Notes: generated from the letters alone by a model not told the origin. A DNA stretch of 62,067 nucleotides from an uncultured Ectothiorhodospiraceae bacterium (GCA_913055565.1 CAJXKP010000014.1:1-62067), one strand, 5' to 3'. Positions 7,180-16,426 are shown, counted from the first letter of the stretch. Made by a program: numbers and translations.

Positions 7180-8385
7180 TTGGCCGCGCCGCACGAAACC
7201 CTCATCGAGCCGACCCAGCCGGGCTCGCTCCCCCATTGGCGCGATGGCGTTATTGAGGTTACGCCGCTCGGTGATGGCGCACGGGTGGGCGACTTCCTCC
7301 GCGTTGCCGATGTCGTCTACGCCGATGATCCGGCTTGGATCCCACCCCTGAGGCTTGAGCGACGGCTCCATCTCTCGCGCCAGAACCCCTTTAATCAGCA
7401 CGGGCGCTGGCAAGGCTGGGTCGCCTGGCGTGACGGGCGGCCGGTCGGGCGGATCAGCGCTCAAGTCGATGCGCTCCACCACGAACGCTACGGCCCGGAC
7501 ACCGGCCACTTCGGCTTCCTGGACGCCATCGACGATGCCAGGGTCTTTGAGGGGCTCACGGCGGCTGCCGAGGCGTGGCTAGCCCAGCAGGGAGCTCGAT
7601 GCATCACCGGCCCCTTTAGCCTATCCATCAACCAGGAGTGCGGCGTGCTCATCGACGGCTTCGAGCACCCGCCGGCCTTCATGATGCCGCATGCGCGGCC
7701 TTGGTTCGCGCCGCGGCTCGAGGCACTGGGCTACAACCCGGCCCAGGATCTACTCGCGTACACCATTAAGACCGACTTCGAGCATCCCGAGCCGCTTCAG
7801 GCCCTGGCCCGACGGTTCGAGGATCGTATCCACGTACGCCCCCTGGAGCGAGGGGATTTCAAGGCGGAGCTGGAGCGCTTGCGTGCGATCTTTAACGATG
7901 GCTGGGCGGACAACTGGGGCTTCGTACCGTTTACCCAGGCCGAATTCGCCGAGCTGGGCCAACTGCTGCGCGCCGTCCTCGACGACGACGCCATTCAGAT
8001 CGCCGAGGTCGACGGTGAGCCGGCCGCGTTTATCGTCGCCCTCCCCGACATCAATGAGGCGATACGCGATCTTGGCGGAAGCCTTCTGCCGTTCGGCTGG
8101 GCCCGAATGCTCACCCGACTCTACGCGCGGCGCCTCAAGCGCGCCCGCGTGCCACTACTCGGCGTTCGGCAGGCGTACCAGAATACCCCCCTTGGGACAG
8201 CACTGGCCTGGCGCATCATCGCCGCCAGTCAAGAGCCGCTGCGTCGGCGTGGCATTGAGGACCTGGAACTCTCCTGGATCCTTGAGGGCAACCGGGGTAT
8301 CCGGAAGCTGGGCGAGCGTACAGGGGCTCGGGCCTATAAACGCTATCGGCTCTACGAGAAGATCATCCCGCCATGCCTGTCGTAA
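7180..8385 (+). CDS. bcerS: GNAT-type bacterial ceramide synthase homologue
   Basis: A 401-residue protein with the layout of the GNAT-fold family that includes Caulobacter bCerS, the acyltransferase that N-acylates the sphingoid base. Near the N-terminus are the conserved-looking block VVYADDPAWIPPL and a loop rich in FGFLDA. A mid region SINQECGVLIDGF and a C-terminal GNAT-like half follow. The start is a TTG at 7180, supported by an excellent AGGTGAG ribosome-binding site six bases upstream; no ATG lies nearby in frame. It faces away from the acyl-AMP ligase operon and overlaps the next gene by 13 bases. Context with SPT, carrier protein and CerR makes the ceramide synthase call likely, though family proteins of unknown function also exist. 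Confidence 0.8.
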   Translation: MAAPHETLIEPTQPGSLPHWRDGVIEVTPLGDGARVGDFLRVADVVYADDPAWIPPLRLERRLHLSRQNPFNQHGRWQGWVAWRDGRPVGRISAQVDALHHERYGPDTGHFGFLDAIDDARVFEGLTAAAEAWLAQQGARCITGPFSLSINQECGVLIDGFEHPPAFMMPHARPWFAPRLEALGYNPAQDLLAYTIKTDFEHPEPLQALARRFEDRIHVRPLERGDFKAELERLRAIFNDGWADNWGFVPFTQAEFAELGQLLRAVLDDDAIQIAEVDGEPAAFIVALPDINEAIRDLGGSLLPFGWARMLTRLYARRLKRARVPLLGVRQAYQNTPLGTALAWRIIAASQEPLRRRGIEDLELSWILEGNRGIRKLGERTGARAYKRYRLYEKIIPPCLS

Positions 8386-9218
8386 CGGGGATTGATCCCA
8401 GCCGACCACAGTCCGACCCGGGCCTGCCAGATGACAGGATGACGGCGATCATCCTCGCCGGGGATCGCCGTCGCCCCGACGCCGTTGCGACGGCGGCCGG
8501 CACCCCCTGCAAGGCCATGGCCCCAGTCGGGGGACGCCCAATGGTAGCCCGCGTCACCGAGGCCCTGTGGGCTAGTGGCTGGATCGATCAGTCGCTACTC
8601 TGCGGACCGCCGCGCGAGATGCTCCAGTCCTCGCCGGCCCTCGAGGACTCGCTGAGCACGGACTGTTCATCCTGGTTACCCGAGGCTTCATCACCCGCCG
8701 CCGGGGTCCTGGCTGGCCTCGACACGCTACCCCGGCCGCAACCGGTCCTGATTACTACCGGCGATCACGCCCTGCTGACGGCCGAGATGGTGTCCGGCTT
8801 CCTTGGGAACGCCGCGCAACGACCCTGGGATGCCGCGATTGCCGTGGTGCCACGCCAGCTGATTACGGCGTGCTACCCCACGGCGCAGCCAACGGGGACG
8901 CGGTTACAAGGCGGCGCCGTTTGCGGCTGTAACCTGTTCGCGCTCCTATCACCCCGCAGCCGCGCGCTCGTTGAGCGCTGGCGCCACCTCGAACAACACC
9001 GCAAGCACCCGCTACGAGCGGTGGCGGGCGCGATCGGGATGCGCTCGTTAATCGACTACGGGATGGGACGGCTCACCCTCGCCAGCGCCCTGGAACGGCT
9101 CTCCAACCGTCTCGGTCTCAGCGTGGGCGCCGTGGTTATGCCCTATGCCAGTGCCGGCCTGGACGTGGACAGTGTCGCGGACTGGCAACTGGCGTCAGCG
9201 ATTGCGGAAGGCGGCTAG
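8373..9218 (+). CDS. MobA-like NTP transferase domain protein
   Basis: A 281-residue nucleotidyltransferase-fold protein. The nucleotide-binding start is TAIILAGDRRRPD and the PCKAMAPVGGRPMVARV block carries the conserved lysine. TTGDHALLTAEMV holds the metal-binding GD-type motif. It overlaps the ceramide synthase gene by 13 bases if ATG 8373 is used; a second in-frame ATG at 8439, just before the first motif, is also plausible. Similar NTP-transferase genes accompany the ceramide phosphoglycerate genes of Caulobacter. I infer a role in activating or transferring a phosphorylated headgroup, not molybdenum cofactor synthesis. The substrate cannot be read from the sequence. Confidence 0.8.
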   Translation: MPVVTGIDPSRPQSDPGLPDDRMTAIILAGDRRRPDAVATAAGTPCKAMAPVGGRPMVARVTEALWASGWIDQSLLCGPPREMLQSSPALEDSLSTDCSSWLPEASSPAAGVLAGLDTLPRPQPVLITTGDHALLTAEMVSGFLGNAAQRPWDAAIAVVPRQLITACYPTAQPTGTRLQGGAVCGCNLFALLSPRSRALVERWRHLEQHRKHPLRAVAGAIGMRSLIDYGMGRLTLASALERLSNRLGLSVGAVVMPYASAGLDVDSVADWQLASAIAEGG

Positions 9219-9470
9219 GAAGACGCTGGACCATTCTCGCGGGCCTCGGCGCGTCACGGCGGCGCGGTGGCAAGGCGGGCTCTGCCGTGAACAGCCCTCG
9301 CCAGCTAGAACAAGCCAAGCGCCGTCGTGACGCAGCCGCCGAAGCCGCTGGACGCACCCACAATCACCGCCGCAGCCCTTGACTGTAGTCCGCGTTGTGC
9401 GTGGCCTGCCGCGCCTTAACTGAGAGCGCGCTCAGCGGCCAAAGGCTCGTGTGAATCGACCAGCGCCTCC

Positions 9471-10259
9471 CTAGGCCTCGCTACCAGCCTTGTGGGGGGC
9501 CTCAGCGATGGCCGCGATCACCTTCTCTACATCGGCCAGATCATCGTGATCGTCCATCTCGGACCAGAGGCGATCACCGACCGACCAAGCCCCGACATGG
9601 CTCAAGCCCGCGAGCTCATCAACGACGCTCAGATACCACAGCGACAGGGCGTCATCGCTACGCATGAAGCGCTCAACGGCCTGCCTAAAGAGCTCGGGCC
9701 CGACGCCGCTAAAGGCGATCATGCCGATGGACTCCGCCGACACCTCGGCCACTGGTAGCTGCTTGCCGATACGCTGGGGGCGACCCTGCTCGTCCGTGAC
9801 AACCTTCATGTCGTCGCTATCGTAGGCCCCTTTATGATCCACGGTCAGGGTGATTGGCGCCTCGACCGCATCCACTAGGGCTTGTGCCAAGCGCGGCTCG
9901 AACAGCGTATCGCCGTTCACCAGAAGGAAGTCGTCCCCCATGGCCTCGCGCGCGATCCAGCACGTCGCCAGGTTATCGGTCAGCCGATAGAACGGGTTAT
10001 AGATGGTGCGCACGCCGCGGCCGCCGTACCGGCGTTCGAGTAGCCCCTCGACCCTATCCGCGCCGTAACCAAGCACGACGGTCACCGCCTCAAAACCGGC
10101 GTCGAAGAGCGCATCAATCTGCCACTCCACGACCGTGCGGCCGAAGAACTCGATAGCACACTTCGGCCGCTCCGCGGTCAGGGGCAACAAACGTCTCCCC
10201 TGGCCAGCACTCAACAGCACCGCCCGCTTGATTCGTGACTGCCCTGAGTCCAATGCCAC
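9471..10259 (-). CDS. Sugar/alditol-phosphate type nucleotidyltransferase (CpgD-like)
   Basis: A 262-residue nucleotidyltransferase. The signature SAGQGRRLLPLT is at 17-28, Lys33 lies in RPKCAIEFFG, and the metal-binding aspartate is in LLVNGDTLF. The fold is that of enzymes making NDP-sugars, CDP-choline or CDP-alditols. In Caulobacter a protein of this class, CpgD, has been reported as a phosphoglycerate cytidylyltransferase for ceramide headgroup synthesis (from memory). This gene is a candidate equivalent that would make the CDP-headgroup donor. It is transcribed opposite to its neighbours. The 252 bases between it and the preceding plus-strand gene contain nothing I recognise. Confidence 0.8.
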   Translation of the reverse strand: MALDSGQSRIKRAVLLSAGQGRRLLPLTAERPKCAIEFFGRTVVEWQIDALFDAGFEAVTVVLGYGADRVEGLLERRYGGRGVRTIYNPFYRLTDNLATCWIAREAMGDDFLLVNGDTLFEPRLAQALVDAVEAPITLTVDHKGAYDSDDMKVVTDEQGRPQRIGKQLPVAEVSAESIGMIAFSGVGPELFRQAVERFMRSDDALSLWYLSVVDELAGLSHVGAWSVGDRLWSEMDDHDDLADVEKVIAAIAEAPHKAGSEA

Positions 10260-10388
10260 CAGCTACCTCGCCCGCGTTATCGTTGAGTAGCCGATTAATC
10301 GACGCCATACCGAGATAAAGCGCGCTACTCTAGCACTAGTACCTTGTATTAGCATGCCGTCTGCCACCCCACCGAGCGATGATGACCG

Positions 10389-11447
10389 ATGTTTCGCCGG
10401 CTAGACCGTTACATTGCCGCCAGCGTCGCCCGCCCCATGCTGGCGATCGCCGGCGTACTAATACTGGTCTTCGCGAGCTTTGATACCGCTCGTACGTTGG
10501 CCGATTTCGAGGCCAACGGGTTGGGCCCGTTGACGTTGGCTAAACTGGTCGGCCTGAAAAGCCTTATCGCCCTCGACGTCTTGCTACCCCTCGCGCTCTA
10601 TCTAGCTGCCGTTGTGGGTCTCGCCCATCTCCATCGCAACCAGGAGATGACCGCGCTGCGAAGCATCGGGACGTCACCACTACGCACCAGCGTGGGCTTG
10701 CTCGGCGTCGCTCTAGGCCTTGCCGCCATGGTCGCCATCGTTGGCTTGTTCGCGCGCCCCTGGGCCTACCGCCAGGTCGAGCTCATCGAGACCCGTCTAA
10801 TCGACGAGGCCCGCCTCAGCGATTTACCCGCAGACATATTCCGGGCGCTTAACGACGGAGGTGTCCTATACGGCCGGCGGAACGCCGCGGACAGCGACGC
10901 CATCCTCGACTTTTTCAGCTACCAGCGTCGCAACGGTAGCAGCCAGCTCATACTCGCTGACCGGGCGACGGAGCAACCGAACGCCGACGGTCGTCAACTG
11001 CAGTTGGAAGGCGCACGGAGCTACCGATTGGACCGTGACGGCCCGAACGATCGCCGGCAAACCATCGATACGGTGACCTGGCGTTTTCAGCCAACATCGG
11101 CTATCGCCGAGTTCGGGCGCAAGGCGCTATCCACAGCGCAACTTCTTGGCAGCCGCGATCCGGATGAGATTGCCGAGCGACAGTGGCGGTTCTCCCGTCC
11201 GATCGCCGCCATCCTATTAGCCCTTGTCGCCATCCCGATGAGTAGCAGTGTACCGCGGCAAACCCCCTACGCACGGCTCACACTGGCGTTGGCGCTGTTC
11301 ATCGTGTACTTCGTCCTCGGCGACGTGGCCCGCAGCTGGGTGGAGCAGGCCATCGTGCCGCCCTTCCCAGGGCTCTGGTGGCCCCACGCCCTACTCGCCC
11401 TCGGCCTGATCGGGGCTGCCACGGCAAGCCGGCCCTGGCGACGATGA
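10389..11447 (+). CDS. LptF-like permease of the YjgP/YjgQ family
   Basis: A 352-residue inner-membrane protein. Two or three N-terminal membrane helices surround an LHRNQEMTALRSIGTSP loop, which is the cytoplasmic coupling helix typical of LptF/LptG. A central periplasmic domain of about 130 residues follows, and then two or three C-terminal helices. LptF and LptG form the membrane core of the LPS extraction ABC transporter with LptB. This gene is not next to pepA, the usual neighbour of canonical lptFG; it sits inside the sphingolipid locus and overlaps its partner by four bases (ATGA). I infer that the pair exports a sphingolipid towards the outer membrane. It could still be the only lptF of the genome. 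Confidence 0.82.
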   Translation: MFRRLDRYIAASVARPMLAIAGVLILVFASFDTARTLADFEANGLGPLTLAKLVGLKSLIALDVLLPLALYLAAVVGLAHLHRNQEMTALRSIGTSPLRTSVGLLGVALGLAAMVAIVGLFARPWAYRQVELIETRLIDEARLSDLPADIFRALNDGGVLYGRRNAADSDAILDFFSYQRRNGSSQLILADRATEQPNADGRQLQLEGARSYRLDRDGPNDRRQTIDTVTWRFQPTSAIAEFGRKALSTAQLLGSRDPDEIAERQWRFSRPIAAILLALVAIPMSSSVPRQTPYARLTLALALFIVYFVLGDVARSWVEQAIVPPFPGLWWPHALLALGLIGAATASRPWRR

Positions 11448-12511
11448 GCCGGCTAGGCCGCTATACCACACGCCATATTCTACTCGGCTTCATTCTGGTA
11501 GCGGCCGTGCTGCTGGCGCTCATGGCCCTGTTCGATCTCGCCGAACAGCTTGAGGACGTGGGCGACGGGGCCTACCGATTTAACGACGCGCTACGCCACG
11601 CGGTGTATCGGATACCGGCGCGTTTCGCTCAAATGGCGCCCTTTATTGGCTTGCTCGGTAGCCTCGTAGGGCTCGGGCTGCTCAACCTGCATCACGAGCT
11701 CACGGCCATGGGCGCGGCGGGATTACGCCCCACTGCGATTGGGCGAGCCAGCGTCGCTGCTACCCTCGTGCTACTCTTCGTGCAATTCGCTTGTGCCGCC
11801 TGGCTTGGCCCAACGGGTCAGCAGTGGGCCCTACGCGAGGAACGTGCCCTGGTGCAGTCGGGTCTCGAGGGCGACGCCGCGTATTGGACGCGTAAAGGCC
11901 GCATGATTGTACGCATCGGTAGCCTTCGCCTCGGTCGCCTACCCAACGATATCGAGGTCTTCGAGCTGAGCGCGGATAACCACCTCGGCCGCTATATCCA
12001 CGCCCAGGAGGCAAGTATCCGCAACGGTGGTAATTGGCTACTCAAGGATGTCGTGATCAAAGAGTTTAGTGATGGCAACCGCAGCCATGGTCGTATGGAT
12101 CAACTGCACTGGCCATCGCTGCTCGATGCCCAAGAGCTCGCCCGCCTGCAGCTGCCGGCCGAGTCATTAACCCTAGGGCAGCTTATGGCTTATGCCGAAC
12201 AACTGCAGCGCGCGGATCGCGACAGTGGCCAATATCGACTCATATTATGGCGACAACCCGCCGTGTTGGTGCTAACCCTCGCCATGAGCCTAATGGCGTT
12301 GCCTTTCGCAATACGCGCGACGCCCCGCGCCGGCTTAGCGCCGCCATTGGTGACAGGCGCACTCGTCGGCATCGGCGTCTACATGGCCGATCAGGTCTTG
12401 CTCCGCACGGCTGACACAGCTGGTTGGGCGCCCGTCGCCAGCGCCTTCGCGGGACCTGGGGCCGCCGTTGTTGTCGCCTGCGTTTGGCTTGCCCACACCC
12501 ACCGCCGCTAG
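11444..12511 (+). CDS. LptG-like permease of the YjgP/YjgQ family
   Basis: A 355-residue partner of the preceding permease with the same architecture: N-terminal helices, an LLNLHHELTAMGAAGLRP coupling loop, a periplasmic jelly-roll-sized middle and C-terminal helices. The start at 11444 overlaps the upstream stop as ATGA, which argues for translational coupling; the longer frame from 11378 adds a Pro/Arg-rich stretch not expected before the first helix. No LptB-type ATPase is encoded nearby, so the pair would need an ATPase from elsewhere, perhaps the shared LptB. A role in sphingolipid export is inferred from context only. Confidence 0.82.
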   Translation: MSRLGRYTTRHILLGFILVAAVLLALMALFDLAEQLEDVGDGAYRFNDALRHAVYRIPARFAQMAPFIGLLGSLVGLGLLNLHHELTAMGAAGLRPTAIGRASVAATLVLLFVQFACAAWLGPTGQQWALREERALVQSGLEGDAAYWTRKGRMIVRIGSLRLGRLPNDIEVFELSADNHLGRYIHAQEASIRNGGNWLLKDVVIKEFSDGNRSHGRMDQLHWPSLLDAQELARLQLPAESLTLGQLMAYAEQLQRADRDSGQYRLILWRQPAVLVLTLAMSLMALPFAIRATPRAGLAPPLVTGALVGIGVYMADQVLLRTADTAGWAPVASAFAGPGAAVVVACVWLAHTHRR

Positions 12512-12659
12512 CCGCGAATCAGAATGAACCGCGGCAGTCAATTCGAGTCGGCACTACATCAAGGGCGCAGTAACCACCATCGACTCAGTCGACCGAGCCG
12601 TTTGAGGGACAAAAACCTAATGCCACCCCGGGACGCGACCAGCTAATTACAGCGATTGC

Positions 12660-14036
12660 ATGGTTAGCAAGAGACCACGAGACAACCCATCTGGCGCTGG
12701 CGGCGCTAACCAGCGCGGCGTCCTGCGGCGGGTGCTAACCAACGCCGGCGTTTTACTTAGCGGGCGAGTTGTCGAAGGCCTACTCGGACTGCCCACCATG
12801 GCCCTGGCGGTAAGAACCCTCGGCATGGAGGGCTTCGGCAGTCTGTCGCTGATCGTTGCCTTCGCCGCCATCATAGGCCATCTCGCCAACGTCAAACTGG
12901 GCACCACGATTCTAACCTTTGGCGCACCACGCCTAGAGGCCGGCGACAGCGAGGGGCTACGGCGCCTGATTGCATTCGCCGTACGTATCGAATTGGTGGC
13001 TACGCTTGCCGCCGTCGGCGTCGGCTACCTCCTAGCTATGACATTAGGCCCCTGGTTTGGCTGGCCTGCTTCGATTAGCGGTCTAGGCGCCGCCTACATG
13101 CTGGTCATTGCCTTTCAAACACGTGGCCGCGTAGCCAATGGAACGCTGCGTCTTTTCCGGCGGTTCGACCTCATTGCTATCACTCGTACCAGTCAGACCT
13201 TGACACAACTGCTTGGGACATCCGCGCTTTGGCTCACCGAAACCGACAGCCTCGCGGCCTTCTTAGCAGTGTGGTTCGCAGCCGCTGTGATTCGCGGCGT
13301 CGGGCTAGTGTCTGGGGGCTACCACGAGCTCCGCAAGCGGACGATATGGCCGCTGGGATTAAAAGCACCACCGCGCGGCCGCGATATTCACGCGCAGCTA
13401 TGGCGATTCATCGGTATCCATAACATCAACAGTCTAACCGCCTTACCGTCCAGCCAGCTGGGAACGCTTCTAATTGGCGCCAGTCTAGGCGCTGCCGACA
13501 CCGGCCTTTTCCAGATCGGCTCGCGGCTGGCACAAAACACCGCTCACCCGATACGAGCCCTGCGACCGGCGATCGGCCCTGAGGTCGCCCAAATGCTCGC
13601 CGGTAGCGCATTATACCGCCTGCGGCGTCTGCTCGGACGTGCCATGGGCATCGCCGCATTAATATCGGTCTCTTGTCTAGCGCTCCTCGTCCTATTCGGC
13701 GGTCCGCTTCTGCAACTCCTTGGAGGCCACGAAGCGACGGCGGCCTACGCGGTTATGCTCCTCACTGCCACCGCCACGCTAATGGGGGCGACCAGTTTCC
13801 CTTTTCCCGTATTACTCAATGCAGCGGCGAAGCCTGGTTGGATTACTGTATCGAAACTCGCTAATACGATAGTCTATTTAATGTCATTCTTTGCGCTGGC
13901 TCCCACGCTCGGCGTCAACGCCGCCGGGGCCGCGGCCATCGCCGCCGTCCTCACGAGGCGGTCCATTGAAGGCTCGGGCGCCTGGAGATTGTTGCAGCAC
14001 CTGCCGTCAATAACTAGCAGGCATGCCGCAAGCTAG
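12660..14036 (+). CDS. Wzx-like polysaccharide/lipid flippase
   Basis: A 458-residue polytopic membrane protein with about 12 hydrophobic segments. The N-terminal block GRVVEGLLGLPTMALAVRTL followed by GMEGFGSLSL is characteristic of the polysaccharide transporter (Wzx/RfbX) branch of the MOP superfamily. Such proteins flip lipid-linked glycans across the inner membrane. It follows the LptG-like gene by 148 bases on the same strand, and no glycosyltransferase or polymerase is nearby, so its cargo may be a decorated sphingolipid or its precursor. That is inference. The ATG at 12660 lacks an obvious ribosome-binding site; it is the first ATG that leaves a sensible short cytoplasmic leader. Confidence 0.82.
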   Translation: MVSKRPRDNPSGAGGANQRGVLRRVLTNAGVLLSGRVVEGLLGLPTMALAVRTLGMEGFGSLSLIVAFAAIIGHLANVKLGTTILTFGAPRLEAGDSEGLRRLIAFAVRIELVATLAAVGVGYLLAMTLGPWFGWPASISGLGAAYMLVIAFQTRGRVANGTLRLFRRFDLIAITRTSQTLTQLLGTSALWLTETDSLAAFLAVWFAAAVIRGVGLVSGGYHELRKRTIWPLGLKAPPRGRDIHAQLWRFIGIHNINSLTALPSSQLGTLLIGASLGAADTGLFQIGSRLAQNTAHPIRALRPAIGPEVAQMLAGSALYRLRRLLGRAMGIAALISVSCLALLVLFGGPLLQLLGGHEATAAYAVMLLTATATLMGATSFPFPVLLNAAAKPGWITVSKLANTIVYLMSFFALAPTLGVNAAGAAAIAAVLTRRSIEGSGAWRLLQHLPSITSRHAAS

Positions 14037-14112
14037 TCCGCGCGCCGCCTCCACTGTCGGCATCTCCGCTAGACCTGCTTGGCCGGTCGCTATCGCCGAA
14101 AACGACGCGCCG

Positions 14113-15045
14113 TCACGCCGCGATTCGCCAACGCCACTGTCCCCAGTCCGTCAGCCTGGCCTCACTGGTATCCAGGGCACGCCGCGCTACGTGCAAGTCC
14201 CAATGGGCCCCATCAGCTGTCAACGTACAGCGATAATAGCCAGCCCGTTGCCATTCCCTATACGCCCGATCCGATGCACCGGGTGCGCCCAACACGGGAA
14301 TCCCGCCCCGCGGCCCAGGCAACCAGCCGAAGTGGAAACAATGGGCATGGCCATGCAGGATCAAGTCGGCGCCATTGACGGCCAGAAGGCGGCGGAGGGA
14401 CGTCGCATCAACCAAGCGCTTGCGCCAAGCGACCAAGCCAGGCAAAGGAGGATGATGAATCAGCAACACCCGAAAATAGCCAGCATGGCTCGCCCAATCT
14501 AGGATCGCACCAAGACGAGCGGTTTGATCGTTACCGAGCCGCCCCGTCGCCAACCCGATGCCCGTGGGCACAGCCGCATTTACGCCGATAAACGCCACGG
14601 GACCTCGACAGCGGACGAAAGGAAATCCCGTGAAGAGACCAGCCCCTGAAACCATCCAACGCTCCCACTGGCCGACGGTCTCCTCCCATGCCGCCGGCAC
14701 GCAACAATCGTGATTACCGGGGACCACGGAGATGTCATCCTCCGAGCCTAAGGAACTTAACCACTGAGCGCTCTCGCGGTATTCCGCAGCACTACCAAGA
14801 TTCGTGAGATCGCCTGTAATCGCGACATGATCGGTTTCGAACGCATCAAGATCTTCACTGACTCGTTGGAGAGCTCGGGGTGAGGCTTTCGCACCGGTGC
14901 GGCGGCGCCACGATCGGTAGCCGAACCCCCGCTTGCTGACGAACTCGCGCCAGGCAGGCGGCGCCGGCGACGTCAGGTGTGGATCCGATAGGTGTGCAAA
15001 TAAGAACCGCTCTAACCGCGGACCGTTTTCTTCCACTGATCTCAT
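14113..15045 (-). CDS. Calcineurin-like metallophosphoesterase
   Basis: A 310-residue cytoplasmic phosphoesterase with all five motifs of the calcineurin-like fold: LSDPHL (metal ligands Asp21 and His23), GDLTNLG, GNHDC, LLIHHPP and HGHAHC. It binds two metal ions and should hydrolyse a phosphomonoester or diester. It faces the flippase gene and sits within the sphingolipid locus, so a headgroup phosphate or a CDP intermediate is a reasonable substrate. UDP-diacylglucosamine hydrolases (LpxH) share the fold, but the sequence and length differ from LpxH. Substrate unknown. Confidence 0.85.
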   Translation of the reverse strand: MRSVEENGPRLERFLFAHLSDPHLTSPAPPAWREFVSKRGFGYRSWRRRTGAKASPRALQRVSEDLDAFETDHVAITGDLTNLGSAAEYRESAQWLSSLGSEDDISVVPGNHDCCVPAAWEETVGQWERWMVSGAGLFTGFPFVRCRGPVAFIGVNAAVPTGIGLATGRLGNDQTARLGAILDWASHAGYFRVLLIHHPPLPGLVAWRKRLVDATSLRRLLAVNGADLILHGHAHCFHFGWLPGPRGGIPVLGAPGASDRAYREWQRAGYYRCTLTADGAHWDLHVARRALDTSEARLTDWGQWRWRIAA

Positions 15046-15463
15046 GAGGCGTTCAGGATACTCGACAGCTAGGGCTCCCCAAAGCGCCTGCAGGTGACAA
15101 AACCAAAAGCCGAGCTCGTGAAGGCAATCCTTGCCGACCGTTGACCACCCGTCGTATGCAAACTACGAGTTTGCCCGACTACGACCCAATCCCGTCTCGA
15201 ACCGTCTTACGCCGAGGCACGCCTCCACCCTGGCCACTACGCATCGTCCGTGACGATAACCGAGCAGCCTTTGCTATCCCGCCGTCCTCGCTCTGGCCGC
15301 CGCACGCTATTCTGACACCCTTCCCAACCCCCGGGTAGAGCACCCCATACGCAGACTGCACGTGCTTTCCTCTCACACTGCCAATTCTGGTATCGTGATG
15401 AGCTTAAGCCGCTGACCTCGCGATCTGCATCGTCCGCCGCCATAAAAACTGAGAGATGACGCC
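15046..15463. other. 418-bp intergenic region between divergent genes
   Basis: No convincing gene. A 65-codon open frame at 15141-15338 is Pro/Arg-rich and lacks a ribosome-binding site. The stretch separates the divergent metallophosphoesterase and sulfotransferase genes and should carry both promoters. Base composition becomes visibly more AT-rich towards its right end and into the following two genes. Confidence 0.5.
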
Positions 15464-16426
15464 ATGACGTCAACCCCACTCCTACATATCGGTTATCATA
15501 AGACCGCGACGACCTGGTTCCAGAAGGTTTTTTATCCAGCTTGTCGTGAAGCCTACCTCGCCCCGAGACGCGACATACGGCAGGTTTTCCTTTGCCCAAC
15601 CGCCTTCGCGTTCGACCCCCGAAAAGCGCGCCTTTCCTTTTCCAATCCAGACCACAAAAGAACTATCATTTGTGATGAAGGGCTCGTCGGCCACTACGGT
15701 AACGCCGGGTTCTTGCAAGCCCTATCAAAAGACGTCGCCTATCGCCTTTACGATAGCTTCCCAGATGGGCAAGTCGTGATATTCTTGCGCAATCAACTGG
15801 ATATGCTAAAGGCTACCTACCTCCAATACATTCGCCGCGGAGGGACACGCACCGTTAAACAGTTCCTTTGGCCGTACTACTACCAGCCGCACTATCGGAC
15901 CAAGGCGTTCAAGAAAGCCATGTTCTGCCTTGAGCACCTGCAGTACCAGCATCTGATTCGGCATTATCAAAATGTATTCGGTAGAGAAAATGTGCATGTC
16001 TTCTTTTACGAAGACTTCCAAGCGGATCCGCTAGGATTCTTATACCATTACGCCCGGACCCTAGAATTAGATATCGACATCGATGACCTCGACCCTAGCC
16101 CCCGCAACATGGCTTACGGCCTCGTTACGGCCCGGCTCGCACGGGTACTCAACTACGTCACCGTCGGCGACATGGAAAATAGCCTTACCATCGCTCCATT
16201 GTTGCGACGTAAGACTAACGAAAACCTCATGGCTCAAATAAACCGGACTCGACTGGCGGGCCCCAAGCTAACCACATCGCGCCTATTCGGTGACGAGCTC
16301 AAGGCGCAAATCGCATCCTACTATGGGCCAAGCAATCGAGCTTTAGCCAAAAATCTCGGTGTTGCACTCGGTGAGCGCGGCTACCCACTGACCGACGAAA
16401 GCGACGACACCGAGGCAGCTGCCTAG
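15464..16426 (+). CDS. PAPS-dependent sulfotransferase domain protein
   Basis: A 320-residue protein. HIGYHKTATTWFQ at residues 8-20 matches the 5'-phosphosulfate-binding loop of PAPS sulfotransferases. VVIFLRNQLDMLKATYLQ (from about 103) has the arginine and serine-like positions of the 3'-phosphate-binding segment. Such enzymes move sulfate from PAPS to a hydroxyl group. Placed between the metallophosphoesterase and glycerophosphotransferase-like genes, it could sulfate a sphingolipid headgroup or a surface glycan. Its codons are clearly more AT-rich than those of the core ceramide genes, which hints at separate acquisition. No membrane segment or signal peptide is visible. Confidence 0.75.
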   Translation: MTSTPLLHIGYHKTATTWFQKVFYPACREAYLAPRRDIRQVFLCPTAFAFDPRKARLSFSNPDHKRTIICDEGLVGHYGNAGFLQALSKDVAYRLYDSFPDGQVVIFLRNQLDMLKATYLQYIRRGGTRTVKQFLWPYYYQPHYRTKAFKKAMFCLEHLQYQHLIRHYQNVFGRENVHVFFYEDFQADPLGFLYHYARTLELDIDIDDLDPSPRNMAYGLVTARLARVLNYVTVGDMENSLTIAPLLRRKTNENLMAQINRTRLAGPKLTTSRLFGDELKAQIASYYGPSNRALAKNLGVALGERGYPLTDESDDTEAAA

